Part shown: positions 1 to 7,434 of the stretch, piece after piece | Position numbering within the stretch: the stretch's first letter is position 1 | How the letters are laid out: each line of letters begins with the position of its first letter | From: a virus | DNA: 20,479 nucleotides | IMG/VR virus record: IMGVR_UViG_3300020810_001723 | Coordinates: 1-20,479 of that record | Strand: one strand, 5' to 3' | The notes under the pieces: generated by a model | What the model saw: the letters and a program-made list of their open reading frames with translations, nothing else | Database searches by the model: none | Told to the model about the DNA's origin: nothing | Made by a program: the position numbers and the translations under genes

Positions 1-634
1 GCAAGGTACGGCAATTGCTTCGGCTTATCTCGACACTGATACTGCACATCTTTCCGGTACTCAGAATTTCACGGGTAATAAAACGTTTAGTGGTGGTTTA
101 GTTGTATCAGCTTCATCTCCATCATTTGTAATTAACGACTCAGATGCTACCAATGCTACAGATCAGGTTGGATTTATTTCTTTTCAAAGGGGAAGTGTAG
201 AGAAGGCATGGATTGGTTATGGTTCTTCCGGCAATTCCAATTTTACAATTAAAAATACTGAAGGCGCTGTTACTATTGACAGTAATGCTGATGTTATAGG
301 TACATTAACTGCAACCTCAAAGTCCTTCGATATCGAACACCCAACTAAAGAAGGTATGCGATTACGTTATGGCTCTCTCGAAGGGCCAGAAAACGGTGTA
401 TATGTTCGTGGAAGAATGGATGGAGAGCAAGTCATCGAACTTCCGGATTACTGGCTCGGTCTTGTACACGAAGATACAATTACAGTAAGTCTTACAGCGA
501 TTGGACCAGGCTCCGTATGGGTAGAAAGTATTGAAAACAATATTATTACTGTAGGCGGAAGTGAAAAGTTTTTCTATCATGTGTTTGCAGAACGTAAGGA
601 TATTGAGAAATTAACTGTAGAGTATGATGTATGA
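1..634 (+). CDS. Tail-fibre-like structural protein, C-terminal part (5' partial)
   Basis: The frame is open from base 2 to the TGA at 632-634, so the start lies outside the window; the internal ATG at 356 is not the real start. The visible 210 residues begin with a Thr/Ser/Gly/Asn-rich beta-type stretch. They then pass into a conserved C-terminal module starting near SKSFDIEHPTKEG and continuing through LRYGSLEGPENGVYVRGRM and ELPDYWLGLV to an ending with AERKDIEKLTVEY. From memory this module (SF-I-HP, LEGPE-VY-RG, LPDYW) closes many fibre and virion proteins of marine phages, where it probably caps or helps fold a trimer. The role in host contact is inferred from this similarity and from the adhesin genes that follow. 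The stop overlaps the next ATG as ATGA, so translation is probably coupled. The upstream architecture cannot be seen. Confidence 0.8.
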   Translation, partial: QGTAIASAYLDTDTAHLSGTQNFTGNKTFSGGLVVSASSPSFVINDSDATNATDQVGFISFQRGSVEKAWIGYGSSGNSNFTIKNTEGAVTIDSNADVIGTLTATSKSFDIEHPTKEGMRLRYGSLEGPENGVYVRGRMDGEQVIELPDYWLGLVHEDTITVSLTAIGPGSVWVESIENNIITVGGSEKFFYHVFAERKDIEKLTVEYDV

Positions 635-732
635 GCTGCTTAAATTGTCATCAAGAATGTGAAGAAAATTTCTGTTCTACTGAATGCGAAGAAGAATTTG
701 AACGTTTGAACTCGGGAGTATTAGAAGAATGA
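631..732 (+). CDS. 33-aa four-cysteine (putative zinc-binding) microprotein
   Basis: This very short ORF starts with the ATG at 631 inside the ATGA overlap with the upstream fibre gene. It ends in a TGA at 730-732 that itself overlaps the ATG of the next gene as ATGA. Both junctions are typical of translationally coupled phage genes, which argues that it is real despite its length. The protein has cysteines at residues 3, 6, 15 and 19 (CLNC and CSTEC spacing), followed by an acidic helix-like tail. Two close Cys pairs 9-12 residues apart, the second followed by a helix, look like a small treble-clef or zinc-ribbon knuckle of the kind seen in tiny DUF2116-like proteins. Zinc binding is inferred, not shown. 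Function is unknown; a folding or assembly role for the neighbouring adhesins is only a guess. Confidence 0.7.
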   Translation: MSCLNCHQECEENFCSTECEEEFERLNSGVLEE

Positions 733-1439
733 GTATAGGATACCCTTCAAAAATTCCTACACACTTTCTTCGGTGTTTGGTGGATGCTAAAAACCCAAAA
801 AGCTTTGAGGGGCCTACGGGTACTACTTGGTTTGATATCTCAGGGTATGGAAATAACTTTACATTAAATAGCGTGGCTTATGATACCGGAGGCTGGTTTT
901 CTTTTAATGGCTCAACCAGCACCGCCATAATGAGCCCATCAACTCCTAACAGCTTTACGTTTGATAATGCTTCCTCTACTGTTAGTGTTTGGTTTCGTCC
1001 AACATCAAATCAAGGTAATACTAACAAGGCTATTATCACCGACAATTTTGGTCCTGAAGTAGGCATCTGGTACGATGGAACAAACGTAAGATCCTATGCA
1101 TATTCAGCAACTAATTCAGTTGGGGCTACGGCTGTGAATGATTGGGTGAATGTGACAATGGTTATTCCTTATGCAGCTCAGCCAGGCGATGCAGGTAGTG
1201 GATCGACAGGCGTATACAGAGTTAGGCAATACATAAATGGAAAACTATCTGGAAGTGATACTGCTACTACAGTTGGCAACGGTATGAATGATTGGCCAAT
1301 AACATTAGGGTATGATTTTCAAAGCGGCACTCCTATAGGTTATTTTACAGGAGATATTGGATTTGTTGCTATCTGGCAAACTGCACTTAATGATGCTGAT
1401 ATTATGAAAGTATACAATACGTTGAGGGGTAGAGGTTAA
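729..1439 (+). CDS. LamG/concanavalin-like lectin-domain adhesin 1
   Basis: This 236-aa protein is a nearly bare LamG-type (Laminin_G_3-like) jelly-roll domain. Its N-terminus has the D-KNPKSFEG / TTWFDISGYGNNFTL pattern that opens such domains in phage and bacterial surface proteins. The middle holds VSVWFRP and QYINGKLSGS, equivalent to the strand and ligand-edge motifs of LamG. It ends in the FTGDIGFVAIWQTAL...VYNTLRGR pattern shared with the two downstream genes. There is no signal peptide or membrane segment, as expected for a virion protein assembled in the cytoplasm. Its start overlaps the microprotein gene (ATGA) and its stop overlaps the next gene (TAATG). Carbohydrate or host-surface binding is inferred from the fold; the ligand is unknown. 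Confidence 0.8.
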   Translation: MSIGYPSKIPTHFLRCLVDAKNPKSFEGPTGTTWFDISGYGNNFTLNSVAYDTGGWFSFNGSTSTAIMSPSTPNSFTFDNASSTVSVWFRPTSNQGNTNKAIITDNFGPEVGIWYDGTNVRSYAYSATNSVGATAVNDWVNVTMVIPYAAQPGDAGSGSTGVYRVRQYINGKLSGSDTATTVGNGMNDWPITLGYDFQSGTPIGYFTGDIGFVAIWQTALNDADIMKVYNTLRGRG

Positions 1440-2812
1440 TGGGTATTAAAAATACTATAGTTACTTCCGGACTCACTTTCATGTATGATATGGATAGTGA
1501 CAAAAGTTTTAGGGGCAAGCCCACGACAAATTATGCACATAATGCAAACCCTGAGAGATTCGGATCAAACCCACTTCAAGGAACTACTTGGTCAGCTACA
1601 GGTGACGGAACTTGGAACGTAAGACATCAAGATGCTATAAGAGTATATAGTCACGCAGGCAGCGAACTTACTTCTAAAATCAATACTGGTGTGACTGATT
1701 GGACAAACACGTATCACGGCATCTGGACCTTTGATGAAGAACTTGGATATCCCGTTGTTACGATGAGAGATATCGGCAATGGATCGTGGATGTATGCTGG
1801 ATTTGGTTTTGACGGCACTATCAATACACCCACAAAAATAGGATTAACGACCGGCGATAAGTATGTTATCTCCTGGGATCAGTGGACTACAAACACAGCC
1901 AAGTCTGCAAACTGTGGATTATACGGACAAAATTCAACAAACACAGGAAACGGTTTTCATGATGGCCTATCCAATCAGGCAGGTGCTACAGCATTTAATA
2001 CTAAAACACATACTTGGCAAAGACTATATGCTGTTTTTACGGTTAGCGCAAATAGAGGATTAAATGCTACATGGAGTCAATACAATTATGGACACTATGG
2101 TAGTAGAGGTGTCACTAAAGTGGCAAACTGGCAACTCGAAGTCGGAGATACTCCTAGTAAGTTTCTCTATTCTACGAATACAGGCGTAACGGACAGTCGT
2201 TCATCTACTGAAGCTATTGTTGACATAGCTGGCGGTCATTCAATTACTCCAACAAATCTTACATACAGCATGGATTCTACTACTTTTGCTTTTGTAAACA
2301 GCACATCACGTTTAGATGTAGCGTCCGGAGCCTTATCTACCCAGGCATCCTCTGGTATATGGACGATCGATATGTGGTTGAAGAGGAGCGCATTAAGTGC
2401 TGGTGATATTGACACGTTTTTACAAACAGGTTCAGGAAATAATTTTCTCTGGTACTTTAGACAAAGTACTGGCAATATAGAATTTGAAAATACAGGATCT
2501 TCTACATGGAGCTTTACTCCAACTACAAATGTGTACTACCATTTCTGTGCCGTAGGTTCAGGGGGAAGTATTACTGTTTACATAAATGGAGTATCTTTGG
2601 GAACGAATTCAAATACTACTACTTTTTCGATTGCCTATGCAAATGGAATTTGTATAGGACAAGAATTAGACAGCAATTTAGCTACTCCTTCTGTTGATCC
2701 TAATCAAAGATTTCAGGGTGAGATACCTTCAGTTAAGTTTTACAATCGAGCACTAAGTGTTGGAGAAGTTCAACAGAATTTTAACGCTCTTCGGAGCAGG
2801 TTCGGATATTAA
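1439..2812 (+). CDS. LamG-domain adhesin 2 with a CBM-like jelly-roll middle domain
   Basis: The protein has 457 residues and three visible parts. Residues 1-28 carry a SGLTFMYDMDSDKSFRG opening like that of the other LamG genes here. Residues about 29-250 look like a carbohydrate-binding-module-type jelly roll, starting PTTNYAHNANPERFG and closing with VANWQLEVGDTPSKFLY (about 228-244). That closing pattern ('QLE-G--PS-F') is familiar from phage adhesins. Residues about 262-457 form a C-terminal LamG domain, with WTIDMWLKRS, ITVYINGVSLGT and the ending RFQGEIPSVKFYNRAL...NALRSR. It shares a TAATG overlap with the gene before it, and its stop lies 2 bases before the next ATG. It is probably a baseplate or tail-tip adhesin; which sugar it binds cannot be told. 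Confidence 0.8.
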   Translation: MGIKNTIVTSGLTFMYDMDSDKSFRGKPTTNYAHNANPERFGSNPLQGTTWSATGDGTWNVRHQDAIRVYSHAGSELTSKINTGVTDWTNTYHGIWTFDEELGYPVVTMRDIGNGSWMYAGFGFDGTINTPTKIGLTTGDKYVISWDQWTTNTAKSANCGLYGQNSTNTGNGFHDGLSNQAGATAFNTKTHTWQRLYAVFTVSANRGLNATWSQYNYGHYGSRGVTKVANWQLEVGDTPSKFLYSTNTGVTDSRSSTEAIVDIAGGHSITPTNLTYSMDSTTFAFVNSTSRLDVASGALSTQASSGIWTIDMWLKRSALSAGDIDTFLQTGSGNNFLWYFRQSTGNIEFENTGSSTWSFTPTTNVYYHFCAVGSGGSITVYINGVSLGTNSNTTTFSIAYANGICIGQELDSNLATPSVDPNQRFQGEIPSVKFYNRALSVGEVQQNFNALRSRFGY

Positions 2813-2814
2813 TT

Positions 2815-4095
2815 ATGGGAGCTTACGCAGGAAAGAGATTGCCAGGTATAAGATCATTAAAAGTTGCTTTTGATACTAGAAATATAAAGAGTGTAGTACC
2901 TACAGGTCAACCAACCGGAGAAGATGTCGGTGGGGCTAGAGTTAAAGATATTTTAAATAGTGGTAGAACCTATACTCAGAATTTTCCGTTAACTATTCAA
3001 GGAAAGACATACTATACGTTATACGGAATAACGTATCCTGAAAGCAATTATTCGCCCGCTAATCGAGATGGAATAACACCTGGATTAAATAATATCACGG
3101 CTGGAAAGTTATATAATTGTAGTAGAGATTTAAATTATTTTGCATTTGACGAAGACACGAATACTTGGATTGCTGATAGCTATTTTAATGGGGAAAGAAG
3201 TAATGGGCATTGCTATGACACATATGATGGATTAAGTGGAGATGGTGTATCGAGCGAGCATTTAAAATTTCAACAAGATTATGATGCTATAAAAGCAACA
3301 TTTCCAAACGCAACACACATTGTGATTGGATCTCATGCAGCAGAAAACAATGACAATGATGCCGCAACTTTAAGCAGATTGAAAGAAATAGGAGTTACAG
3401 ACGCAATAGTAGGGGCAAGTAGGCCAGAGTATATAGCAGTAGGAAAAGTTAATCGACCGGAGACGCACACTTTTGTTTTTGAGAACGTAGCAGTCGAAGT
3501 AGTAAAATTAAACCTAGGATTACCTTTAGAGGATAAAACATCTGGCGGAATGATATTTTCAGGTACAGCAGAACAAAACGATATTAATATTAGTCCGTCG
3601 TTTAATCCGGTCTCAGAAGCATCCAATGACTATACACTGGAGGCGTGGGTCAAAAGAAGTACTACAGGTAGAACAGATGGAATTATCGGCGACACCCAAT
3701 ATAATTGGTTTGGCGTATATATTAACACTAGCGATAAAATAGTATTTGGTCACAAACATCAAACTCCAAGCGAAACCAGAATAGAAACAATAAGTAATGG
3801 AACAATAGCAGCTGGCGTTTGGACACATATCGTATGTACGTTTACAGAAGGAAACGGCATGAGAATATATATAAACGGAGTATTAGATAGAACAGATCTT
3901 TCGGATACTGTTGCGTTCAGTCTAGCGGGTACTAACAGAGGTGCAAGATATATTGGATCTTATTATCCGGGCGCGCCTGCAGACGGTAACGAATTTGTGG
4001 GTGAGATTGCAGTTGTAAATTGTTATAATAGCGCTTTATCTGACTCAAAAGTAAAAGAAACTTATAATTCTTCAAAAAATAGATTTAACGCATAG
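2815..4095 (+). CDS. Adhesin 3: ILEI/FAM3-like domain plus LamG domain
   Basis: This 426-aa protein opens like its neighbours (SLKVAFDTRNIKS). Residues about 85-225 resemble the ILEI/FAM3/POMGNT1-type domain (Interleukin-like EMT inducer family). In order they show GLNNITAG, then CYDTYDGLSGDG, then THIVIGSHAAENND followed by LSRLKEIGV, and finally RPEYIAVGK, matching the family order of 'vv--d--FDTY', 'ivlv-t-De', 'L--LG' and 'R-SY-liG'. Residues about 245-426 are a LamG domain with YTLEAWVKRS, GMRIYINGVLDRT and the ending EFVGEIAVVNCYNSAL. ILEI-like domains are annotated in a number of phage virion proteins, but their ligand there is not known to me. The gene follows adhesin 2 by 2 bases and is the last before the promoter at 4140. 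Confidence 0.75.
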   Translation: MGAYAGKRLPGIRSLKVAFDTRNIKSVVPTGQPTGEDVGGARVKDILNSGRTYTQNFPLTIQGKTYYTLYGITYPESNYSPANRDGITPGLNNITAGKLYNCSRDLNYFAFDEDTNTWIADSYFNGERSNGHCYDTYDGLSGDGVSSEHLKFQQDYDAIKATFPNATHIVIGSHAAENNDNDAATLSRLKEIGVTDAIVGASRPEYIAVGKVNRPETHTFVFENVAVEVVKLNLGLPLEDKTSGGMIFSGTAEQNDINISPSFNPVSEASNDYTLEAWVKRSTTGRTDGIIGDTQYNWFGVYINTSDKIVFGHKHQTPSETRIETISNGTIAAGVWTHIVCTFTEGNGMRIYINGVLDRTDLSDTVAFSLAGTNRGARYIGSYYPGAPADGNEFVGEIAVVNCYNSALSDSKVKETYNSSKNRFNA

Positions 4096-4114
4096 TTTAG
4101 AGTAAGGTAAATCC

Positions 4115-4168
4115 CGAAGGTATGTGTAAAATTTAATTCTTGACACGAAGGTCTTTTTAAAATATAAT
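4115..4168 (+). repeat. Imperfect direct repeat in the promoter region
   Basis: Bases 4115-4137 and 4146-4168 align with 19 of 23 positions identical at an offset of 31 bases. Both copies start CGAAGGT and end in an AAAAT-T-AAT block. The second copy supplies most of the spacer and the TATAAT box of the promoter; the first has TTTAAT in the equivalent place but no good -35 upstream. It may be a decayed promoter duplication or a paired binding site. Confidence 0.55.
4140..4168 (+). promoter_or_regulatory. Perfect sigma70-type promoter for the repeat-fibre gene
   Basis: TTGACA lies at 4140-4145 and TATAAT at 4163-4168 with exactly 17 bases between, the full bacterial housekeeping consensus. 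It sits in the only intergenic gap of the left half, 42 bases before the ATG at 4210. Predicted transcription would begin near 4175 and cover the fibre gene and probably the glycosyl/sulfotransferase genes to the hairpin at 9898. No T4-type late box (TATAAATA) is present here. Confidence 0.85.
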
Positions 4169-4178
4169 ATCATTTTTA

Positions 4179-4192
4179 GGAAACTTGTTTCC
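4179..4192 (+). promoter_or_regulatory. Palindrome / 5'-leader stem-loop
   Basis: GGAAAC-TT-GTTTCC is a perfect 14-base inverted repeat, folding as a 5-bp stem with a CUUG tetraloop. It falls within a few bases of the predicted transcript start and about 18 bases before the fibre ATG. It could stabilise the 5' end of the mRNA or act as a DNA operator; the sequence does not decide. Confidence 0.5.
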
Positions 4193-4209
4193 AAGAATAG
4201 AGAGAAAAC

Positions 4210-7008
4210 ATGGCAGATTCTGATAAAAATATAGTAATCACTCCACAAACGAGTCAAACCGCTGATCCGACTATTCAATTTAAGAGTGGGGCTACGAGCG
4301 GAGATCCGATTACTCTGACTGTGACGGACGACGGAACTACTTCAAGCTTAAGTTTTGGAGGAAGTGCCGGTCAGCTTTTCTCAATTTCAAATGATTTGAC
4401 AGGAACTATTTTTGGTGTTGCTGACGGTTCGGGTATTCCTATTATCGAAGCGGATGCTGATGGAACTATTAGGTTAGCAGAATTTGGCGGTAGTGTTCTC
4501 ATTGGGCGTGGAACTAATACGTTTATAGGAAACAATGCGGGTCTCAATAATACAACAGGTTCCAACAATATTTTCATTGGAAGCTCTGCTGGTTGTAGTA
4601 ACATAAACGGTAATAACAATAATTTCATTGGAAGCTCTGCTGGTCTTTCGAACACTTTCGGAAAGTGTAATAACTTCATAGGCTTGGCTGCTGGTATTTG
4701 TAACACGGGAGGCTATTACAACAATTATATAGGAGTCTGCGCTGGGTGGGGCGCTGAAGACGCCTTTGCTAACAATATTATAGGCAACCGAGCAGGAGTC
4801 TCTATAACCTCCGGTAGCTATAACAACATCATGGGAAGTTATGCTGGTTACTCTAACACAACAGGACGTGCCAACAACTTCATGGGATGGCAGTCTGGTT
4901 ACTGTAACACAACCGGGGCCTACAACAACTTCATTGGATACCAGGCTGGTTACTCTAATACAACGGGACAAAGTAACAACTTCATAGGATACAATGCTGG
5001 TCGCTTTAATACATCAGGAAGTAGCAACAACTTCATGGGAGACAGTGCTGGTTACTTAAATACATCAGGAAGTAGCAACAACTTCATGGGATACCAGGCT
5101 GGTCACTGTAATACAACGGGACAAAGGAACAACTTCATAGGAGACAGGGCTGGTCGCTTTAATACATTAGGAAATTACAACAACTTCATAGGATACCGGA
5201 CTGGTTACTGTAATACAACAGGACGTTCCAACAACTTCATTGGAGGTTATGTTGGTTACTGTAATACAATCGGGAAGTGCAACAACTTCATAGGAGACAG
5301 TGCTGGCTATAAAAACACAACTGGAAGTTACAACAACTTCATGGGAACTTATGTTGGCTTCGAGAACACAACCGGGGCCTACAACAACTTCATAGGATAC
5401 TGCGCTGGTCGCTATAACACAATTGGAAGTAGCAACAACTTCATAGGAAAGTATGCTGGTCGCTTTAACACAACGGGAATTAGAAACAACTTCATAGGAG
5501 AGAATGCTGGTTACTCTAACATAACTGGAAGTTGCAACTTCTTCATTGGATTCCAGGCTGGTCGCAATAACACAAGAGGAAATAGAAACAACTTCATAGG
5601 ACACCAGGCTGGTTACTGTAACATATCAGGTAGTTGGAACAACTTCATTGGAAACGAGGCTGGTTACTATAATATAACAGGAGTTTACAACAACTTCATC
5701 GGAAGCAGGACTGGTTACTGTAACACAACGGGATGTTACAACAACTTCATGGGATACGAGGCTGGTTGGGCTAATACAACGGGAAGTTACAACACCTTCA
5801 TAGGAGAGTGGGCTGGTCGCTATAACACAACAGGAAATAGAAACAACTTCATAGGAGACAGGGCTGGTTACCAAAACACAACCGGGGCCTACAACAACTT
5901 TATGGGGTCTAGGACTGGTTACCAAAACACAACGGGAGGTTACAACAACTTCATAGGATACAATGCGGGTCGCGAGAACACAACGGGAAATAGAAACAAC
6001 TTCATGGGAGACAGTGCTGGTCGCTTTAATCAAACCGGGATCTGCAACAACTTTTTCGGAAACACAACGGGTTACTCTAACATATCAGGTAGTTGGAACA
6101 ATTTCATGGGACACCAGTCTGGTTACTGTAATACATTAGGAAATTACAACAACTTCATGGGATACCGGACTGGTCTTTTAAACACAACCGGTGCCTGGAA
6201 CAACTTCATTGGATTCCAGAGTGGTTTTAGTAACACAATTGGATATCGCAACAACATGATGGGATGCAACGCTGGCTACTCGAATACAACTGGATTTAAC
6301 AACAACTTCATTGGAACCCAGGCTGGTTTTAATAACACAACAGGACGTTCCAACAACTTCATAGGAGACGTTGCGGGTTTCTGTAACATATCAGGAAGTA
6401 GCAACAACTTCATAGGAAACAGAGCTGGCGCCGCTAACACATCAGGAAGTTACAACAACTTCATGGGACAGTATACTGGTCGATGCAACACAACGGGAAG
6501 TTACAACACCTTCTACGGATTCCAGGCTGGTCGCAATAACACAACTGGTAGTAACAATCTATTTTTAGGTTGTAAGTCTGGATACCTTGCGACCCAAGGG
6601 CTAGCGAATATAACGACAGAAAGCAATCGCATTATTGTGGGAAATTGTGGTCATACTTGCGCTCAAATTCAAATTGGTTGGACAGTAGTATCTGATATAC
6701 GAGATAAGTGTATCTATAACCCAGTTCAACATGGTCGATGTTTCTTGAAAGAAGTAACTCCTATCGAGTATTCATTTAAAAATAGAGAAACAAATGAGAT
6801 AACAGATCCTGAAGGAAAGAGAAGATATGGATTTTCTGCTCAAGAAATTATTGAGATCGAAAAGAAATATGGAAATCCGGTAATCGCCAACGAAGACGAT
6901 CCCGATAAACTCAATTTAACAACTGACTATATAATACCAGTATTAGTCAATGCAGTAAACGAACTGTCTGCAGAAGTTGATCAGTTAAAATCTAAGTTAA
7001 CAAACTAA
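4210..7008 (+). CDS. Giant repeat tail fibre/spike with C-terminal S74 intramolecular chaperone
   Basis: The 932-aa protein has three parts. Residues 1-100 are a virion-attachment-like N-terminus containing GQLFSISNDLTGTIFGVAD and a DADGTIRLAEFGG block, familiar from marine phage fibres. Residues 103-799 are 41 uninterrupted 17-residue repeats of consensus NNF[I/M]G-xx-AG-xx-NTTG-xx, probably a trimeric beta-solenoid shaft. Residues 828-932 are an S74 (endosialidase-type) self-cleaving chaperone. It shows SDIRDK with Ser828-Asp829 and Lys833, then YGFSAQEI, TTDYIIPVLVNAVNEL and a terminal coiled coil. By analogy with endosialidase, cleavage would occur just before Ser828 after trimer folding. 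The ATG at 4210 follows a weak purine-rich AGAGAGAA site and lies downstream of a consensus promoter. Receptor binding is inferred from architecture. The repeats carry 20 cysteines, unusual for a fibre shaft. Confidence 0.88.
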   Translation: MADSDKNIVITPQTSQTADPTIQFKSGATSGDPITLTVTDDGTTSSLSFGGSAGQLFSISNDLTGTIFGVADGSGIPIIEADADGTIRLAEFGGSVLIGRGTNTFIGNNAGLNNTTGSNNIFIGSSAGCSNINGNNNNFIGSSAGLSNTFGKCNNFIGLAAGICNTGGYYNNYIGVCAGWGAEDAFANNIIGNRAGVSITSGSYNNIMGSYAGYSNTTGRANNFMGWQSGYCNTTGAYNNFIGYQAGYSNTTGQSNNFIGYNAGRFNTSGSSNNFMGDSAGYLNTSGSSNNFMGYQAGHCNTTGQRNNFIGDRAGRFNTLGNYNNFIGYRTGYCNTTGRSNNFIGGYVGYCNTIGKCNNFIGDSAGYKNTTGSYNNFMGTYVGFENTTGAYNNFIGYCAGRYNTIGSSNNFIGKYAGRFNTTGIRNNFIGENAGYSNITGSCNFFIGFQAGRNNTRGNRNNFIGHQAGYCNISGSWNNFIGNEAGYYNITGVYNNFIGSRTGYCNTTGCYNNFMGYEAGWANTTGSYNTFIGEWAGRYNTTGNRNNFIGDRAGYQNTTGAYNNFMGSRTGYQNTTGGYNNFIGYNAGRENTTGNRNNFMGDSAGRFNQTGICNNFFGNTTGYSNISGSWNNFMGHQSGYCNTLGNYNNFMGYRTGLLNTTGAWNNFIGFQSGFSNTIGYRNNMMGCNAGYSNTTGFNNNFIGTQAGFNNTTGRSNNFIGDVAGFCNISGSSNNFIGNRAGAANTSGSYNNFMGQYTGRCNTTGSYNTFYGFQAGRNNTTGSNNLFLGCKSGYLATQGLANITTESNRIIVGNCGHTCAQIQIGWTVVSDIRDKCIYNPVQHGRCFLKEVTPIEYSFKNRETNEITDPEGKRRYGFSAQEIIEIEKKYGNPVIANEDDPDKLNLTTDYIIPVLVNAVNELSAEVDQLKSKLTN
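4516..6606 (+). repeat. 41 tandem copies of a 51-bp coding repeat
   Basis: The array is exactly 2091 bases, 41 x 51, with no insertion or deletion. Codons for the scaffold (AACAACTTCAT-GGA, GCTGGT, AA-ACAAC-GGA) are near identical between copies, while six codons per unit vary. The first six units and the last one are the most diverged; unit 5 lacks the NTTG motif altogether. Long identical patches recur in non-adjacent units (for example 5161-5205 and 6130-6174), pointing to recombination between repeats. Confidence 0.95.
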
Positions 7009-7028
7009 GTAATCTAAGGAAATTAATT

Positions 7029-7406
7029 ATGCCACAATATAGAGCAAGTCAAGAAGTCATTAATAAAACTGTAAGTAAGTACGTAAGAGCAAGTGCTATT
7101 GCATTTTACACTCCACTTACAGGCCGCCCCTACGTTGGAGTGAGCGAAGACATCGTTCAAGTAAACGAAGACGGCTCACTAAGCGAGACGTACGAAAATC
7201 TGCAAGATCAGGGAGTCAAAGGAATTTCGTTTTCTTTTGATCCTGAATCTGCTAACGAAACCATGAATATCCTCGATCCTTCTGACGGAGCAGTGACGGG
7301 CACAATGACATATGCAGAAGTGTATAATACAGTCTATAGCTTATACTTTCATTTGGCTGCAATTAGAGACGCAGAGCAAGAGTCTGAAGCTACTCCAGAA
7401 GAGTAA
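7029..7406 (+). CDS. Unknown 125-aa phage protein
   Basis: I do not recognise this protein. It is soluble-looking, with no signal or membrane segment, and has a mixed N-terminal part (about residues 1-80, with TGRPYVGVSEDIVQV). A helical stretch follows (YAEVYNTVYSLYFHLAAIRDA, about 95-115) and then a short acidic tail ending in EATPEE. It follows the fibre stop by 20 bases and has a good AAGGA ribosome site at 7016-7020. That position directly behind a large fibre is where phages often keep fibre chaperones or small virion proteins, so an assembly or structural role is a reasonable but untested guess. It is probably co-transcribed with the fibre from the promoter at 4140. Confidence 0.75.
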   Translation: MPQYRASQEVINKTVSKYVRASAIAFYTPLTGRPYVGVSEDIVQVNEDGSLSETYENLQDQGVKGISFSFDPESANETMNILDPSDGAVTGTMTYAEVYNTVYSLYFHLAAIRDAEQESEATPEE

Positions 7407-7434
7407 CCTTTATTAATAACAGTATGGTGATATT

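Noticed and set aside
4474-6033. Three long minus-strand ORFs across the fibre repeats (4474-4971, 5167-5604, 5626-6033)
   Set aside because: They are antisense shadows of the 51-bp repeat: their own translations repeat with the same period, have no ribosome sites and lie opposite a well-supported fibre gene.
4516-6606. CRISPR array
   Set aside because: The 51-bp units are continuous coding sequence in one frame with no alternating unique spacers.
4516-6606. Diversity-generating retroelement target
   Set aside because: Variable codons are not adenine-directed changes against one template, and no reverse transcriptase or template repeat is in the window; recombination among units explains the pattern better.
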